In this document: positions 55,707-64,000 of the stretch, in pieces | Layout: every line of letters begins with the position of its first letter | How positions within the stretch are numbered: position 1 is the stretch's first letter | Source: Krasilnikoviella flava | Lineage (GTDB): Bacteria; Actinomycetota; Actinomycetes; Actinomycetales; Cellulomonadaceae | Assembly: GCF_900167525.1 (NCBI RefSeq) | Contig: NZ_FUZQ01000004.1 | Coordinates: forward strand, 368,747 to 432,746 | Reading direction: 5' to 3' | Length of the DNA: 64,000 bases | The notes under the pieces: model-generated | The model's database searches: none | What the model saw: the letters and a program-made list of their open reading frames with translations, nothing else | Told to the model about the DNA's origin: nothing | Made by a program: the position numbers and the translations under genes

Positions 55707-56342
55707 ATGACCGACGACAAGCGCACCTATGCCCCGGACCTCGCGCGGTTCACCGACGCCGCCGACGACTCGTTCTCCGTGCGCCGTGCGTACGGCGAGC
55801 CCTACGAGCACCAGGGCCAGCTGATCGTCCCCGTCGCCAAGGTGTGGGGCGGGATCGGGACCGGCTCCGGCGGCGGCGCGGGCAACGGCTCCGCCAACGG
55901 CGCCGGCACCGGGGCGGGCAGCGGGTCCGGCCGCGGCACCGGCCAGGGCAAGGGCGACGGCAGCGCGCCGGGCTGGCGCCGGTCGTTCAGCGTCGGATCG
56001 GGCGGGGCCGACGCCGCCGGCGACGAGGCCGCCGACACGACGGAGGCGGGTGCCGCGCCGCGCGGCAGCGGGTCCGCCCACGGCGACGCCTCGGGCGAGG
56101 CGCAGGGCGACGCCAAGGGCGAGCTGCAGGGCGAGGCCCACGGCGAGGGACAGGGCGAGGGCGGCGGCGGGGGCGGCGGCTACGGGCTGCGCGTCAAGCC
56201 GATCGGCGCGCTCGTGGTCTCGGCGGAGGGCACGCGCTTCCAGCCGGTGCTGGACCTCAACAAGGTGATCCTCGGCGGGCAGCTCGTCGGGATCGCGATC
56301 GCGCTCGCCGCCGGGTGGGCGATCGGGCGCCGCCGCCGCTGA
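55707..56342 (+). CDS. GerW/YtfJ-like protein with Gly-rich insertion and C-terminal membrane helix
   Basis: 211 residues. The N-terminal FSVRRAYGEPYEHQGQLIVPVAKVWGGIGTGSGGG and the later GGGGGGYGLRVKPIGALVVSAEGTRFQPV are the two halves of the Spore_YtfJ (GerW) domain. They are normally ~25 residues apart but here are split by ~105 residues of low complexity. Residues 126-153 are seven Gxxx tetrapeptides (GDAS, GEAQ, GDAK, GELQ, GEAH, GEGQ, GEGG). A C-terminal helix (LVGIAIALAAGWAIG) anchors it. Actinobacterial members occur in non-sporulating species; function unknown. Confidence 0.82.
   Translation: MTDDKRTYAPDLARFTDAADDSFSVRRAYGEPYEHQGQLIVPVAKVWGGIGTGSGGGAGNGSANGAGTGAGSGSGRGTGQGKGDGSAPGWRRSFSVGSGGADAAGDEAADTTEAGAAPRGSGSAHGDASGEAQGDAKGELQGEAHGEGQGEGGGGGGGYGLRVKPIGALVVSAEGTRFQPVLDLNKVILGGQLVGIAIALAAGWAIGRRRR
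56082..56165 (+). repeat. 12-nt tandem repeat within the GerW-like gene
   Basis: Seven degenerate 12-nt units encode G-[D/E]-x-x in frame. Copy number could vary between strains. Confidence 0.7.
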
Positions 56343-56395
56343 ACCGTCCTCGTGCCGGTCCGGCGGCCCGCCCGCCGAACCGACGAGAGGACGAC

Positions 56396-58288
56396 ATGAC
56401 GACGGACCGCGACGACCGCACCACGATCCTGCTCGACCGGGCCCACCACGACGGGTCCACCCTGTACGCCCCGGCCGGCACGCCCGCGCTCGGTGACGAG
56501 GTCACCGTGCGCGTGCGGGTGCCGAAGGGCGCGGGCGTGCGCGACGTGCGCCTGCGCACGGTCCGCGACGGCGAGCCTCGGCTCCTGCCCGCTCGCCGCG
56601 ACGGCGGCGACGCGCACGAGGACTGGTACGCGGCCGACGTCGTCGTCCACCACCCCGTGACGTCGTACCGGTTCTTCCTGGACGTGCCGGGCGGTTACCG
56701 CTGGCTCGACGGCCGCGGGGTGCACGACCGTGAGGTGCCGGACGCCGCGAGCTTCCGCGTCACGACCCACGCACCCGCGCCCGGGTGGCTGCGCGACGGT
56801 CTCGCCTACCAGGTGTTCCCCGACCGCTTCGCGCGGTCCGCGGCGGCGGACGGTCGGGCGGTGCCGGGGTGGGCGGTGCCCGCGGCCTGGGGCGACGAGC
56901 CCGCCGGGGCCGGCCCGCTGGCCGGCACGCAGCTGTTCGGCGGCGACCTCGACGGCGTGGTCGAGCACCTCGACCACCTCGAGGCGCTCGGCGTGCGCAC
57001 CCTCTACCTCACGCCGGTCTTCCCCGGCCGGTCGAACCATCGGTACGACGCCGCGACCTTCGACCACGTCGACCCGCTGCTCGGCGGCGACGCGGCGTAC
57101 GCCCGCCTCGCCCGCGCCGTGCACGGGCGCGGCATGCGGCTCATGGGCGACGTGACCACCAACCACACCGGCGACGGGCACGAGTGGTTCGCCCGGGCGC
57201 TCGAGGACCCGGCCTCGGCCGAACGCGACCTGTACCTGTGGGACGACGGCGGGCCCGACGTCGCCCGGCCCCAGGGCGCGGACCCGTACGTCGGCTGGCT
57301 CGGGCACGGGTCGCTGCCCAAGCTCGACTGGGGCGCGGAGGAGACGTGGCGGCGGATGGTCATCGGTGACGAGGCGGTGGTCGCGCGGTACCTGCGCGAG
57401 CCGTTCGCCCTCGACGGCTGGCGGGTGGACGTGGCCAACATGACCGGGCGGCGGGGGAGCGCGGACCGCACACACGCCGTCGCGCGGGCGGTGCGCGAGC
57501 GCATCCTGGCCGAGCGCGCCGACGGCGCGCTCGTCGCGGAGCACTTCCACGACGCCGCCGCGGACCTGGCCGGCGACGGCTGGCACGCGACCATGAACTA
57601 CGCGGGCTTCACCCGGCCGGCCTGGTCGTGGCTGGTGCCCGAGGGCTCCGACGTGCCGTTCCTCGACCTGCCGGTCCCGGTCCCGCGCCGCCCCGCGGCC
57701 GCGATGGTCGAGACGATGCGCGAGGTCGCGGCCCTGGTGCCGTGGCGGGTCGCCGCCACGCAGTGGAACATGCTCGGCTCGCACGACACGCCGCGGCTGC
57801 GCTCGATCGTCGGGTCGCGGGAGCTGGTCGAGGTGGCGGCGACGCTGCTGTTCACCTACCCCGGCGCGCCCGTGGTGTTCGCGGGCGACGAGGTGGGCGC
57901 GACCGGGACCAACGGCGAGCACGCCCGCACGACCATGGCGTGGGACCAGGCCGCCCGTGGCGGCGGCCCGCGGTGGGACACCGCCATGCTGGACGTCTAC
58001 CGGCGGCTGTCGGCCCTGCGCGCGGCGTCGACCGCGCTGCGCGACGGCGGCCTGCGCTGGGCGGCGGTGCACGACGACGCCGTGGCCTACCTGCGCGAGA
58101 CGCCCGACGAGCGCGTGCTCGTGGTGCTGGCCCGCGCGCCCTGGCCGGGCGTCCGCCTGCCGGGGCACCTGCTCGAGCCCGGGGCACAGCCCGAGGTGCT
58201 GTACGGCGACCTCGGTGTCCGCGCGACCGCGGACGGCCTCGACGTTTCCGGCGACGGCCCGGGCGTCGCCGTCGTCCGCCTCGCCTGA
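56396..58288 (+). CDS. GH13 neopullulanase/cyclomaltodextrinase-like enzyme
   Basis: 630 residues from ATG 56396 (GAGAGGA upstream). An N-terminal beta domain of about 115 residues (CBM34-like; GDEVTVRVRVPKGAGVRDVRLRTV) precedes the GH13 barrel: GLAYQVFPDRFA, LFGGDLDGVVEHLDHLEALGVRTLYLTPVF, GDVTTNHTGDGHEWF, nucleophile Asp in DGWRVDVANM, acid/base Glu in LVAEHFHDAA, and Asp in MLGSHDTPR. EHFHDA and the N-terminal domain point to cyclomaltodextrinase, neopullulanase or maltogenic amylase. No signal peptide, so it is intracellular and complements the alpha-glucosidase on imported dextrins. Confidence 0.92.
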   Translation: MTTDRDDRTTILLDRAHHDGSTLYAPAGTPALGDEVTVRVRVPKGAGVRDVRLRTVRDGEPRLLPARRDGGDAHEDWYAADVVVHHPVTSYRFFLDVPGGYRWLDGRGVHDREVPDAASFRVTTHAPAPGWLRDGLAYQVFPDRFARSAAADGRAVPGWAVPAAWGDEPAGAGPLAGTQLFGGDLDGVVEHLDHLEALGVRTLYLTPVFPGRSNHRYDAATFDHVDPLLGGDAAYARLARAVHGRGMRLMGDVTTNHTGDGHEWFARALEDPASAERDLYLWDDGGPDVARPQGADPYVGWLGHGSLPKLDWGAEETWRRMVIGDEAVVARYLREPFALDGWRVDVANMTGRRGSADRTHAVARAVRERILAERADGALVAEHFHDAAADLAGDGWHATMNYAGFTRPAWSWLVPEGSDVPFLDLPVPVPRRPAAAMVETMREVAALVPWRVAATQWNMLGSHDTPRLRSIVGSRELVEVAATLLFTYPGAPVVFAGDEVGATGTNGEHARTTMAWDQAARGGGPRWDTAMLDVYRRLSALRAASTALRDGGLRWAAVHDDAVAYLRETPDERVLVVLARAPWPGVRLPGHLLEPGAQPEVLYGDLGVRATADGLDVSGDGPGVAVVRLA

Positions 58289-58369
58289 CCCCCGTGCCGC
58301 CGAACAGGCGGTGGCGCACGTTCTCGACCGTCAGAGCGCGCGCAACCGCCTGCTCGGCGCCGGGCATGG

Positions 58370-58375
58370 CAGCAT
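58370..58375 (+). promoter_or_regulatory. -10 element of leaderless metallophosphatase promoter
   Basis: CAGCAT ends 6 nt before GTG 58382. Confidence 0.4.
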
Positions 58376-58381
58376 CGGGGC

Positions 58382-59140
58382 GTGGCTGCAGGACTGGAAC
58401 GGATCGCCGTGATCTCCGACGTCCACGGAAACCTCGGGGCGCTCGAGGCCGTGCTCGCCGACATCGCGGCCCGCGGCATCGAGCGGGTGATCAACCTCGG
58501 CGACGACGCGGGCAAGGGGCCGCGGGGCAGGGCGGTCGTCGACCGGCTCCGCGAGGTGTGCGACGTCGACGTGCGCGGCAACTGGGACGACTTCCTGCCC
58601 GCGATCGGCGCCGGCGACCCCGAAGAGATGGTGTGGTGGCGCGACGAGCTGCGCGCCGACCAGCGCGCGTGGCTCGGCGCGAAGCCGCTGAGCCACGACC
58701 TGCTGCTCAGCGGCCGGCGCGTGCGCCTGTTCCACGCCTCGGCGGCCAGCGTGCACACGAAGGTGCACTTCCACCACACGCCCGAGGAGTTCGCGGGCAT
58801 GTTCGCGACCACCGAGCTCACCGGCCCAGGGCCGGAGCCGACGGTCGTCGGGTACGGCGACGTGCACGACGCCTACGTGGAGACCTACCGCGGCCGCACC
58901 CTCTTCAACACGGGCAGCGTGGGCAACGCGCTCGACGAGCCGACGGCGAGCTACGCGATCCTCGAGGGCGTGCTCGACGGCGCGGAACCGGCCGCGTTCG
59001 GCCTTCAGCACGTCCGCGTGCCCTACGACGTCGAGGCCGAGCTCGCCGTAGCCCGCGAGCTCGGCATGCCCCGGTACGCGGAGTGGGAGCAGGAGCTGCG
59101 GACGGCGGTCTACCGCGGCCAGATGGTCGCCTCGTCCTGA
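58382..59140 (+). CDS. Metallophosphoesterase (YfcE/MJ0936-like calcineurin family)
   Basis: 252 residues. Dimetal motifs: VISDVHGN (DxH), NLGDDAGKG (GDxxG with Asp where many have GDxV), RGNWD (GNxD), HASAAS and VVGYGDVHDAY where a GHTH motif is expected. The last is GDVH instead of GHTH, so the metal site is slightly altered. FNTGSVGNALDEPTASYAIL is the conserved terminal stretch. It is probably a cytoplasmic phosphodiesterase or phosphatase with an unknown substrate. It lies just before dgt but has its own candidate promoter. Confidence 0.85.
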   Translation: MAAGLERIAVISDVHGNLGALEAVLADIAARGIERVINLGDDAGKGPRGRAVVDRLREVCDVDVRGNWDDFLPAIGAGDPEEMVWWRDELRADQRAWLGAKPLSHDLLLSGRRVRLFHASAASVHTKVHFHHTPEEFAGMFATTELTGPGPEPTVVGYGDVHDAYVETYRGRTLFNTGSVGNALDEPTASYAILEGVLDGAEPAAFGLQHVRVPYDVEAELAVARELGMPRYAEWEQELRTAVYRGQMVASS

Positions 59141-59163
59141 CGGGGCGCGTCGGCGGGGCTCGC

Positions 59164-59169
59164 TAGGCT
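59164..59169 (+). promoter_or_regulatory. -10 element of leaderless dgt promoter
   Basis: TAGGCT ends 6 nt before GTG 59176. Confidence 0.55.
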
Positions 59170-59175
59170 GCCAGC

Positions 59176-60507
59176 GTGCAGACCTTCGAGCAGGACGCGT
59201 TCGATCCCGATGTGCTGGGCTCCGCCGCGCGCCCGGACACGGGCGAGGAGTGGCTCGGGTCGTACACCGACGCGGACACGGAGCGCTGGTATTCCGAGCC
59301 GCCCAAGTCCAAGCACCGCACGGCGTTCGAGCGCGACCGCGCCCGGGTGGTGCACTCCTCGGGGCTGCGCCGGCTCGGCGCCAAGACCCAGGTGCTGGGT
59401 CCCGGCAGCGACGACTTCGTGCGGACCCGGCTGACGCACTCCCTCGAGGTGGCGCAGGTGGGCCGGGAGATGGGACGCGCGCTGGGCTGCGACCCCGACC
59501 TCGTGGACACCGCCTGCCTCACGCACGACCTCGGCCACCCTCCGTTCGGGCACAACGGCGAGCGGGCGCTCGCGGAGGTCGCGGAGGGGATCGGCGGGTT
59601 CGAGGGGAACGCCCAGACGCTCCGGCTGCTCACGCGGCTCGAGCCGAAGATCTTCGCCGGCGACGGCTCGCCGCGCGGGCTGAACCTCACCCGCGCCAGC
59701 CTGGACGCGAGCGTGAAGTACCCCTGGGGCTTCGGTGCCGGGCCCGCCCGGCCGGACGGGGCACCCACGCCGAAGTTCGGCGTCTATCCGGATGATCGGC
59801 CGGTCTTCGAGTGGCTGCGGCGTGGTGCCCCCGGCGGGCGCGTGCGGTGCATGGAGGCGCAGGTCATGGACCTTGCCGACGACATCAGCTACTCGGTCCA
59901 CGACGTCGAGGACGCCGTGGTCGGCGGCCGGCTCGACCTGCGGGTGCTGGACGACGCGGACGAGCGGGCGCGCGTGGCCGCGCACGTGCGCGCCTGGTAC
60001 GGCACCTGGCACGAGCCGGACGCGATCGACGCGGCCTTGTGCCGGCTGCGCGACACCGGGTACCTGGTGACGGACTTCGACGGCTCGCGCCGGGCGCTCG
60101 CCCGGCTGAAGGACGCGACCAGCCAGCTCATCGGCCGGTTCAGCGGGGCGGCCCAGGACGCGACGCGCGAGGTGTTCGGCGACGGTCCGCTGACCCGCTA
60201 CGTGGCCCGGCTCGTGGTGCCGGCGGAGACGGCGGACGAGATCCTCGCCCTCAAGGGCGTCGCCGTCGCCTACGTCATGGCGCCGCGCGAGTCGGAGCCC
60301 GTGTACGGCGCGCAGCGGGAGGTCGTCGCCGAGCTGGTCGACGTGCTGACCGACCAGGCCCCGGACGCCCTGGAGCCGCCGTTCGCCGCCGACTGGCGCG
60401 CCGCGGCCGACGACGGCGCGCGGCTGCGCGTCGTCGTCGACCAGGTCGCGTCGCTCACGGACGTGTCCGCCCAGCAGTGGCACGACCGGCTCGTCCGCGG
60501 GCGCTGA
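59176..60507 (+). CDS. dgt: Deoxyguanosinetriphosphate triphosphohydrolase-like HD protein
   Basis: 443 residues from GTG 59176. HD-domain metal ligands are seen in RTRLTHSLEVAQVGREMG (His), CLTHDLGHPPFGHNGERAL (HD plus downstream His) and MDLADDISYSVHDVEDAV (Asp). KSKHRTAFERDRARVVHSSGLRRLGAKTQV is the family N-terminal signature. It hydrolyses dNTPs to nucleoside plus tripolyphosphate. It precedes dnaG, interrupted here by a VOC gene and an AraC gene; dgt-dnaG linkage is common in actinobacteria. Confidence 0.95.
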   Translation: MQTFEQDAFDPDVLGSAARPDTGEEWLGSYTDADTERWYSEPPKSKHRTAFERDRARVVHSSGLRRLGAKTQVLGPGSDDFVRTRLTHSLEVAQVGREMGRALGCDPDLVDTACLTHDLGHPPFGHNGERALAEVAEGIGGFEGNAQTLRLLTRLEPKIFAGDGSPRGLNLTRASLDASVKYPWGFGAGPARPDGAPTPKFGVYPDDRPVFEWLRRGAPGGRVRCMEAQVMDLADDISYSVHDVEDAVVGGRLDLRVLDDADERARVAAHVRAWYGTWHEPDAIDAALCRLRDTGYLVTDFDGSRRALARLKDATSQLIGRFSGAAQDATREVFGDGPLTRYVARLVVPAETADEILALKGVAVAYVMAPRESEPVYGAQREVVAELVDVLTDQAPDALEPPFAADWRAAADDGARLRVVVDQVASLTDVSAQQWHDRLVRGR

Positions 60508-60514
60508 CCGGACG

Positions 60515-60973
60515 TCAGGAGGACTGCTCGGCCATCCACGCGTCGCTCGCGCGCTGCACGTCGGTGGGCGTGACATGGTCGGCCACCTGGGCGAAGAACC
60601 ACCGGTGCCCGGCCGGGCAGCGCACCGCCGCCTGGCGGAAGCCGGGGAACCAGTCGCCCGGTTCCTGGGTGCTCGTCGCGCCCGCGGCGACCGCTCGGGC
60701 GTGCGCGGCGTCGGCGTCGTCCACGGTGAGCGTGAACGAGCCCGTGGTGCCGCCGTCCGGAGCGGGAGCGACCGCGCCCTCCGCGGGGAAGGCGGCGGCC
60801 ACGGTGAACGTCGACGACCCGCCGGCGGTGCTGATCCGCAGGTCGGAGTGGATGATCGCGTCGCCCGCGGTGACGGTGTCGATCACCTCGGCGCCGAGAC
60901 CGGCGACGTAGAAGTCGATCGCGGCACGGGGGTCGTCGACCGTCAGGTTGGGGTGCAGCGGTGACAGGTCCAT
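60515..60973 (-). CDS. VOC-superfamily (glyoxalase/bleomycin-resistance-like) protein
   Basis: 152 residues from ATG 60973 with GGAAGGAGAG upstream. Two beta-alpha-beta-beta-beta halves are visible: HPNLTVDDPRAAIDFYVAGLGAEVIDTVTAGDAIIHSDLRI, and FTLTVDDADAAHARAVAAGATSTQEPGDWFPGFRQAAVRCPAGHRWFFAQ. The pattern is close to PhnB/YdfO-like VOC proteins. Metal ligands are not clear. It converges on dgt (7 nt between stops) and is divergent from the AraC regulator, which may control it. Function unknown. Confidence 0.85.
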   Translation of the reverse strand: MDLSPLHPNLTVDDPRAAIDFYVAGLGAEVIDTVTAGDAIIHSDLRISTAGGSSTFTVAAAFPAEGAVAPAPDGGTTGSFTLTVDDADAAHARAVAAGATSTQEPGDWFPGFRQAAVRCPAGHRWFFAQVADHVTPTDVQRASDAWMAEQSS

Positions 60974-61056
60974 GGCTCTCCTTCCGGCATGTGCCGGGGC
61001 GGTCCCGGCGGCCGGTCCCCATGCTGGTGTCGGAGGGTGGGGGAAGTCTTGGAGGA

Positions 61057-62019
61057 ATGCGACAGGTGTTCGAACCAGGTGCGGGCCGCCCCGCTCCGCC
61101 GACGGCCTCGACGCGAGGGGTCGTGGACCCGGCCGCGGCCCGGGGCGGGTTCTCGCTCGTGCGCCTGGACCCGGCGCCCGACCTGGCGGACCTCGTCGAG
61201 CGGCACTGGGTGGTGCGGTGGGACCTGCCGCCGGGCGCCGAGTTCACGCAGGTCGTGATCCCGCACCCGAACGCCAACCTGGTGGCGGAGGCCGGCGGTT
61301 TCGCCGTGCACGGCGTCCCTCGCGGGCTCTTCTCGCGGACGCTGCACGGCACGGATGCCGTGCTCGGCACCAAGCTGCGGCCCGGCGCGCTACGGCTGCT
61401 GCGCGGCGATCCCGCGTCCGTCCGTCCCGGGCTGGTCCTCCCCGCGGCCGTCGCCCTCGCGGAGGTCCGGGGCGGCCCGGCGGCGCCCGACGTCGAGGAG
61501 GCCGGCCGGCGTGCCCTCGCGGCCGTCCTCGCCGGCCGGGACGACGACGCGGTCGCGGCCGTGACCCCGCTGCTGCGGGTCGTGGCCGCAGCACGACGTA
61601 CGCCGCACGCGGCGGAGTCGCTCGCCCGTATCGCCCGGGTGCTGAGCGCGGTGGTGGCGGGCGAGCTCGGCCCCGACGCGGGCGTCGCGGACCTCGCGGC
61701 GCTGGTGGGCACGACGCCGCGCTCGCTGCAGCGGCTGTTCGCCGGCTGGGTCGGCGTGAGCCCCAAGTGGGTGCTCCAGCGCCACCGCGTGCACCTGGCC
61801 GCCGACCTGGTCGCCGCCGACCCGTCCCGCCCGCTCGCGGACGTCGCCGCGGCCGTCGGCTACTACGACCAGGCGCACCTCGGCACGGACTTCTCGCGCG
61901 CGCTCGGGACGACGCCGGCCGCCTACGCGCGGCGCTGCGCGGCCTCGCGCGACGCCCTCGGCGGTCCGGGCGCCCGGGGCGCGGGGGCGACCGACATGGT
62001 CGGTGCCGGGCGCGCATAG
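61057..62019 (+). CDS. AraC-family transcriptional regulator
   Basis: 320 residues from ATG 61057. GGAGG is only 1-2 nt before that ATG, so GTG 61066 (10 nt after the SD) may be the true start. The N-terminal DUF6597-like sensor part contains LADLVERHWVVRWDLPPGAEFTQVVIPHPNANLVAE. The C-terminal AraC HTH pair reads LAALVGTTPRSLQRLFAGWVGVSPKWVLQRHRVHLAADLV and PLADVAAAVGYYDQAHLGTDFSRALGTTPAAYAR. It is divergent from the VOC gene, its likely target. The reading frame ends inside the dnaG promoter. Confidence 0.9.
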   Translation: MRQVFEPGAGRPAPPTASTRGVVDPAAARGGFSLVRLDPAPDLADLVERHWVVRWDLPPGAEFTQVVIPHPNANLVAEAGGFAVHGVPRGLFSRTLHGTDAVLGTKLRPGALRLLRGDPASVRPGLVLPAAVALAEVRGGPAAPDVEEAGRRALAAVLAGRDDDAVAAVTPLLRVVAAARRTPHAAESLARIARVLSAVVAGELGPDAGVADLAALVGTTPRSLQRLFAGWVGVSPKWVLQRHRVHLAADLVAADPSRPLADVAAAVGYYDQAHLGTDFSRALGTTPAAYARRCAASRDALGGPGARGAGATDMVGAGRA

Positions 62020-62022
62020 ACT
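62017..62022 (+). promoter_or_regulatory. -10 element of leaderless dnaG promoter
   Basis: TAGACT ends 7 nt before GTG 62030. It overlaps the stop codon of the AraC gene. Confidence 0.6.
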
Positions 62023-62029
62023 CGGGCCC

Positions 62030-63967
62030 GTGGCGGGACTGATCAAGCGCGAGGACGTGGAGGCGGTCCGCGAGCGCGCACGGATCGAGGAGATCGTCTC
62101 CGCCCACGTCACCCTCAAGACCGCGGGCGTCGGCTCGCTCAAGGGCCTGTGCCCCTTCCACGACGAGCGCAGTCCGTCGTTCCACGTGCGGCCCGGCGTC
62201 GGGCGATGGCACTGCTTCGGCTGCGGCGAGGGCGGCGACGTCATCTCGTTCGTGCAGAAGATCGACGGCATGGGGTTCACCGACGCCGTCGAGTACCTCG
62301 CGGACCGGGTGGGCGTGCAGCTGCGCTACGAGGACTCCCGCACGGGGGCCGCGGCGAACCGTGGCCCGCGGGAGGAGCCGGGCAAGCGGCAGCGCCTGAT
62401 CGAGGCGCACAAGGTGGCCGCCGAGTTCTACGCCGAGCAGCTCTTCGGCCCCGGCGCGCAGGCCGGGCGGGCCTTCCTCGCGGAGCGCAGTTTCGACCGC
62501 ACGGACGCCGAGCACTTCGGCGTCGGCTACGCCCCCACGGGCTGGGACGCACTGCTGCGCCACCTGCAGGGGCGCGGCTTCACGCAGGCCGAGCTCGTCG
62601 CGTCGGGGCTGGTCAGCCAGGGGCAGCGCGGCATCTACGACCGGTTCCGCGGCCGCCTCGTGTGGCCGATCCGCGACGTCACGGGTGCGGTGATCGGCTT
62701 CGGCGCCCGGCGTCTGTACGACGAGGACCAGGGGCCCAAGTACCTCAACACCCCCGAGACGTCGCTCTACAAGAAGTCCCAGGTGCTGTACGGGATCGAC
62801 CTGGCGAAGAAGTCGATCGCGCAGGGCAAGCGCGTGGTGATCGTCGAGGGCTACACGGACGTCATGGCGGCACACCTGTCCGGCGTCGAGTCGGCGGTGG
62901 CCACCTGCGGTACCGCGTTCGGCGCCGACCATGCCAAGGTCGTGCGCCGGCTCCTCGGCGACACGACGGCGGGCGGCGGCCTGCAGCTCGCCTCCGGGGC
63001 GTCCCTGGGCGGTGAGGTGATCTTCACGTTCGACGGCGACGCCGCCGGGCAGAAGGCCGCCGTGCGGGCGTTCGGTGAGGACCAGCGCTTCCACGCCCAG
63101 ACCTTCGTCGCGGTCGAGCCCAGCGGCATGGACCCGTGCGAGCTGCGGATGGCCCGCGGCCCCGAGGGGGTGCGGGCGCTGGTCGACGGTCGCCAGCCGC
63201 TGTTCGAGTTCGTCATCCGCACCACCCTCGACACGTTCGACCTCGACACCGTCGAGGGTCGCGTCGGGGCACTGCGGGCGGCCGCCCCGCTGGTCGCGGG
63301 CATCCGCGACCGGTCGATGCAGCTGGGCTACTCCCGTTCGCTGGCGCGGTGGATCGGCATCGACACCGAGGACGTCCGCCGGGAGGTGGCGCGCGCGGCC
63401 TCGACGCCGGCGCGCGGGCCGCGCACGGAGCAGCGCCGGGACGCCCGGCCCGACCCCGAGGTCGTCCCGGCGACACCGGTCCTCGCCGCGCCCGACCCGC
63501 GCGATCCGGTGGCGCGGCTGGAGCGCCAGGCGCTGATCGTCGTCCTGCAGTACCCGCAGCACGTGCCCGCGTCGTTCGACGAGCTGGGCGAGGCCGCGTT
63601 CGGCGTCCCCGCCTGGCGGGCGGTGCACGACGCCGTCCGCGCGGCCGGCGGCGTGGCCGTGGGCCGGGAGGTGGGCGGCGGCCGCTGGGTGGAGGCGGTC
63701 GTCGAGCAGGCGCCCGAGACGGTGGCGCCGCTGGTCACGGAGCTCGCGGTCGCGCCGGTGCCGGAGGACCGCGAGTCCGTGATCGGCGCGTACGTGGCCG
63801 ACGTCGTGCGGGCCCTGGTCGACCTCGGCCTGACGCGCCGCATCGCGGACGCGAAGAGCCGCCTGCAGCGGCTGGACCAGGAGAAGGACCCCGCCGCCTA
63901 CCAGCAGGCGTTCACCGACCTGCTCGCCATCGAGCAGCAGCGCCGCACCCTGCGCGAGAGCGGCTGA
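62030..63967 (+). CDS. dnaG: DNA primase
   Basis: 645 residues from GTG 62030. The N-terminal zinc domain is CPFHDERSPSFHVRPGVGRWHCFGCGEGGD (CHC2), followed by the TOPRIM catalytic core with YLNTPETSLYKKSQVLYGIDLAKKSI, VVIVEGYTDVMAAHLSG (Glu) and VIFTFDGDAAGQKAAVRAF (DxD). A C-terminal helicase-interaction domain of about 220 residues closes it (LERQALIVVLQYPQHVPASFDELG...). It synthesises RNA primers at the replication fork together with DnaB. The 33 bp after its stop hold nothing recognisable. Confidence 0.97.
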   Translation: MAGLIKREDVEAVRERARIEEIVSAHVTLKTAGVGSLKGLCPFHDERSPSFHVRPGVGRWHCFGCGEGGDVISFVQKIDGMGFTDAVEYLADRVGVQLRYEDSRTGAAANRGPREEPGKRQRLIEAHKVAAEFYAEQLFGPGAQAGRAFLAERSFDRTDAEHFGVGYAPTGWDALLRHLQGRGFTQAELVASGLVSQGQRGIYDRFRGRLVWPIRDVTGAVIGFGARRLYDEDQGPKYLNTPETSLYKKSQVLYGIDLAKKSIAQGKRVVIVEGYTDVMAAHLSGVESAVATCGTAFGADHAKVVRRLLGDTTAGGGLQLASGASLGGEVIFTFDGDAAGQKAAVRAFGEDQRFHAQTFVAVEPSGMDPCELRMARGPEGVRALVDGRQPLFEFVIRTTLDTFDLDTVEGRVGALRAAAPLVAGIRDRSMQLGYSRSLARWIGIDTEDVRREVARAASTPARGPRTEQRRDARPDPEVVPATPVLAAPDPRDPVARLERQALIVVLQYPQHVPASFDELGEAAFGVPAWRAVHDAVRAAGGVAVGREVGGGRWVEAVVEQAPETVAPLVTELAVAPVPEDRESVIGAYVADVVRALVDLGLTRRIADAKSRLQRLDQEKDPAAYQQAFTDLLAIEQQRRTLRESG

Positions 63968-64000
63968 GGCACCCGGCGCCGGACGTCACAGGCTCCGGGT

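Overview
The window is bacterial chromosome of very high GC content. It has dense codirectional operons, GTG and ATG starts, and short or absent 5' leaders. The conserved order lepA-hemW, hrcA-dnaJ-rsmE-HIT-phoH-ybeY-CBS-era, leuA-recO-uppS, zur/znu, glyS, dus, dgt-dnaG is the backbone seen in Micrococcales (Actinomycetota). The mix of GH13 enzymes, maltodextrin uptake and a GerW-type protein would suit Cellulomonadaceae/Promicromonosporaceae, but the genus is inferred, not proven. I see no rRNA, tRNA, CRISPR array, prophage or insertion sequence.

Layout. 1-291: 5' part of a DJ-1/PfpI protein. 453-3613: lepA and hemW, with a short palindromic repeat read in frame inside hemW. 3697-9363: lineage-specific block with Pro-rich DUF4870 and DUF4282 membrane proteins, a DUF3097 protein and a 979-residue LuxR-type ATPase regulator flanked by two similar tiny proteins. 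9595-18356: heat-shock/RNA-maintenance run under a CIRCE operator; phoH carries a 357-residue class 3 intein with a LAGLIDADG endonuclease. 18458-25491: a hydrolase, a membrane protein, leuA behind a leucine attenuator with a 16-codon leader peptide, recO and uppS. 25564-30218 (minus): ferric-siderophore ABC importer with a DedA-like protein and two DtxR/IdeR-like boxes. 30307-33528 (minus): znuA-znuC-znuB-zur operon with a Zur-box-covered leaderless promoter. 33600-38144: an unknown gene, an ECF42-type sigma factor with YCII partner, a second YCII protein, glyS and a small membrane protein. 38249-43499: LysR regulator divergent from a probable lysine/pipecolate catabolic operon (FAD oxidase, HglS/DUF1338, ALDH7). 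43674-47321: drug-type ABC exporter with its own two-component system. 47357-48562: dus. 48667-58288: maltose/maltodextrin utilisation (alpha-glucosidase, LacI regulator, MalEFG, GH13 cyclomaltodextrinase-like enzyme). 58382-63967: metallophosphatase, dgt, a VOC protein, an AraC regulator and dnaG.

Cross-cutting observations. At least fourteen genes have a -10-like hexamer (NANNNT) ending exactly 6-7 nt before a GTG or ATG with no Shine-Dalgarno, which is the signature of leaderless mRNAs. Two intergenic elements (43511-43597 and 48574-48659) share one architecture: three forward and two inverted copies of a 13-bp unit, GCCGAGRTAG plus 3 nt, on a pitch of about 20 bp. They differ in a covarying way and look like members of an undescribed repeat or binding-array family. 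A third, weaker array (9418-9495) has the same pitch.
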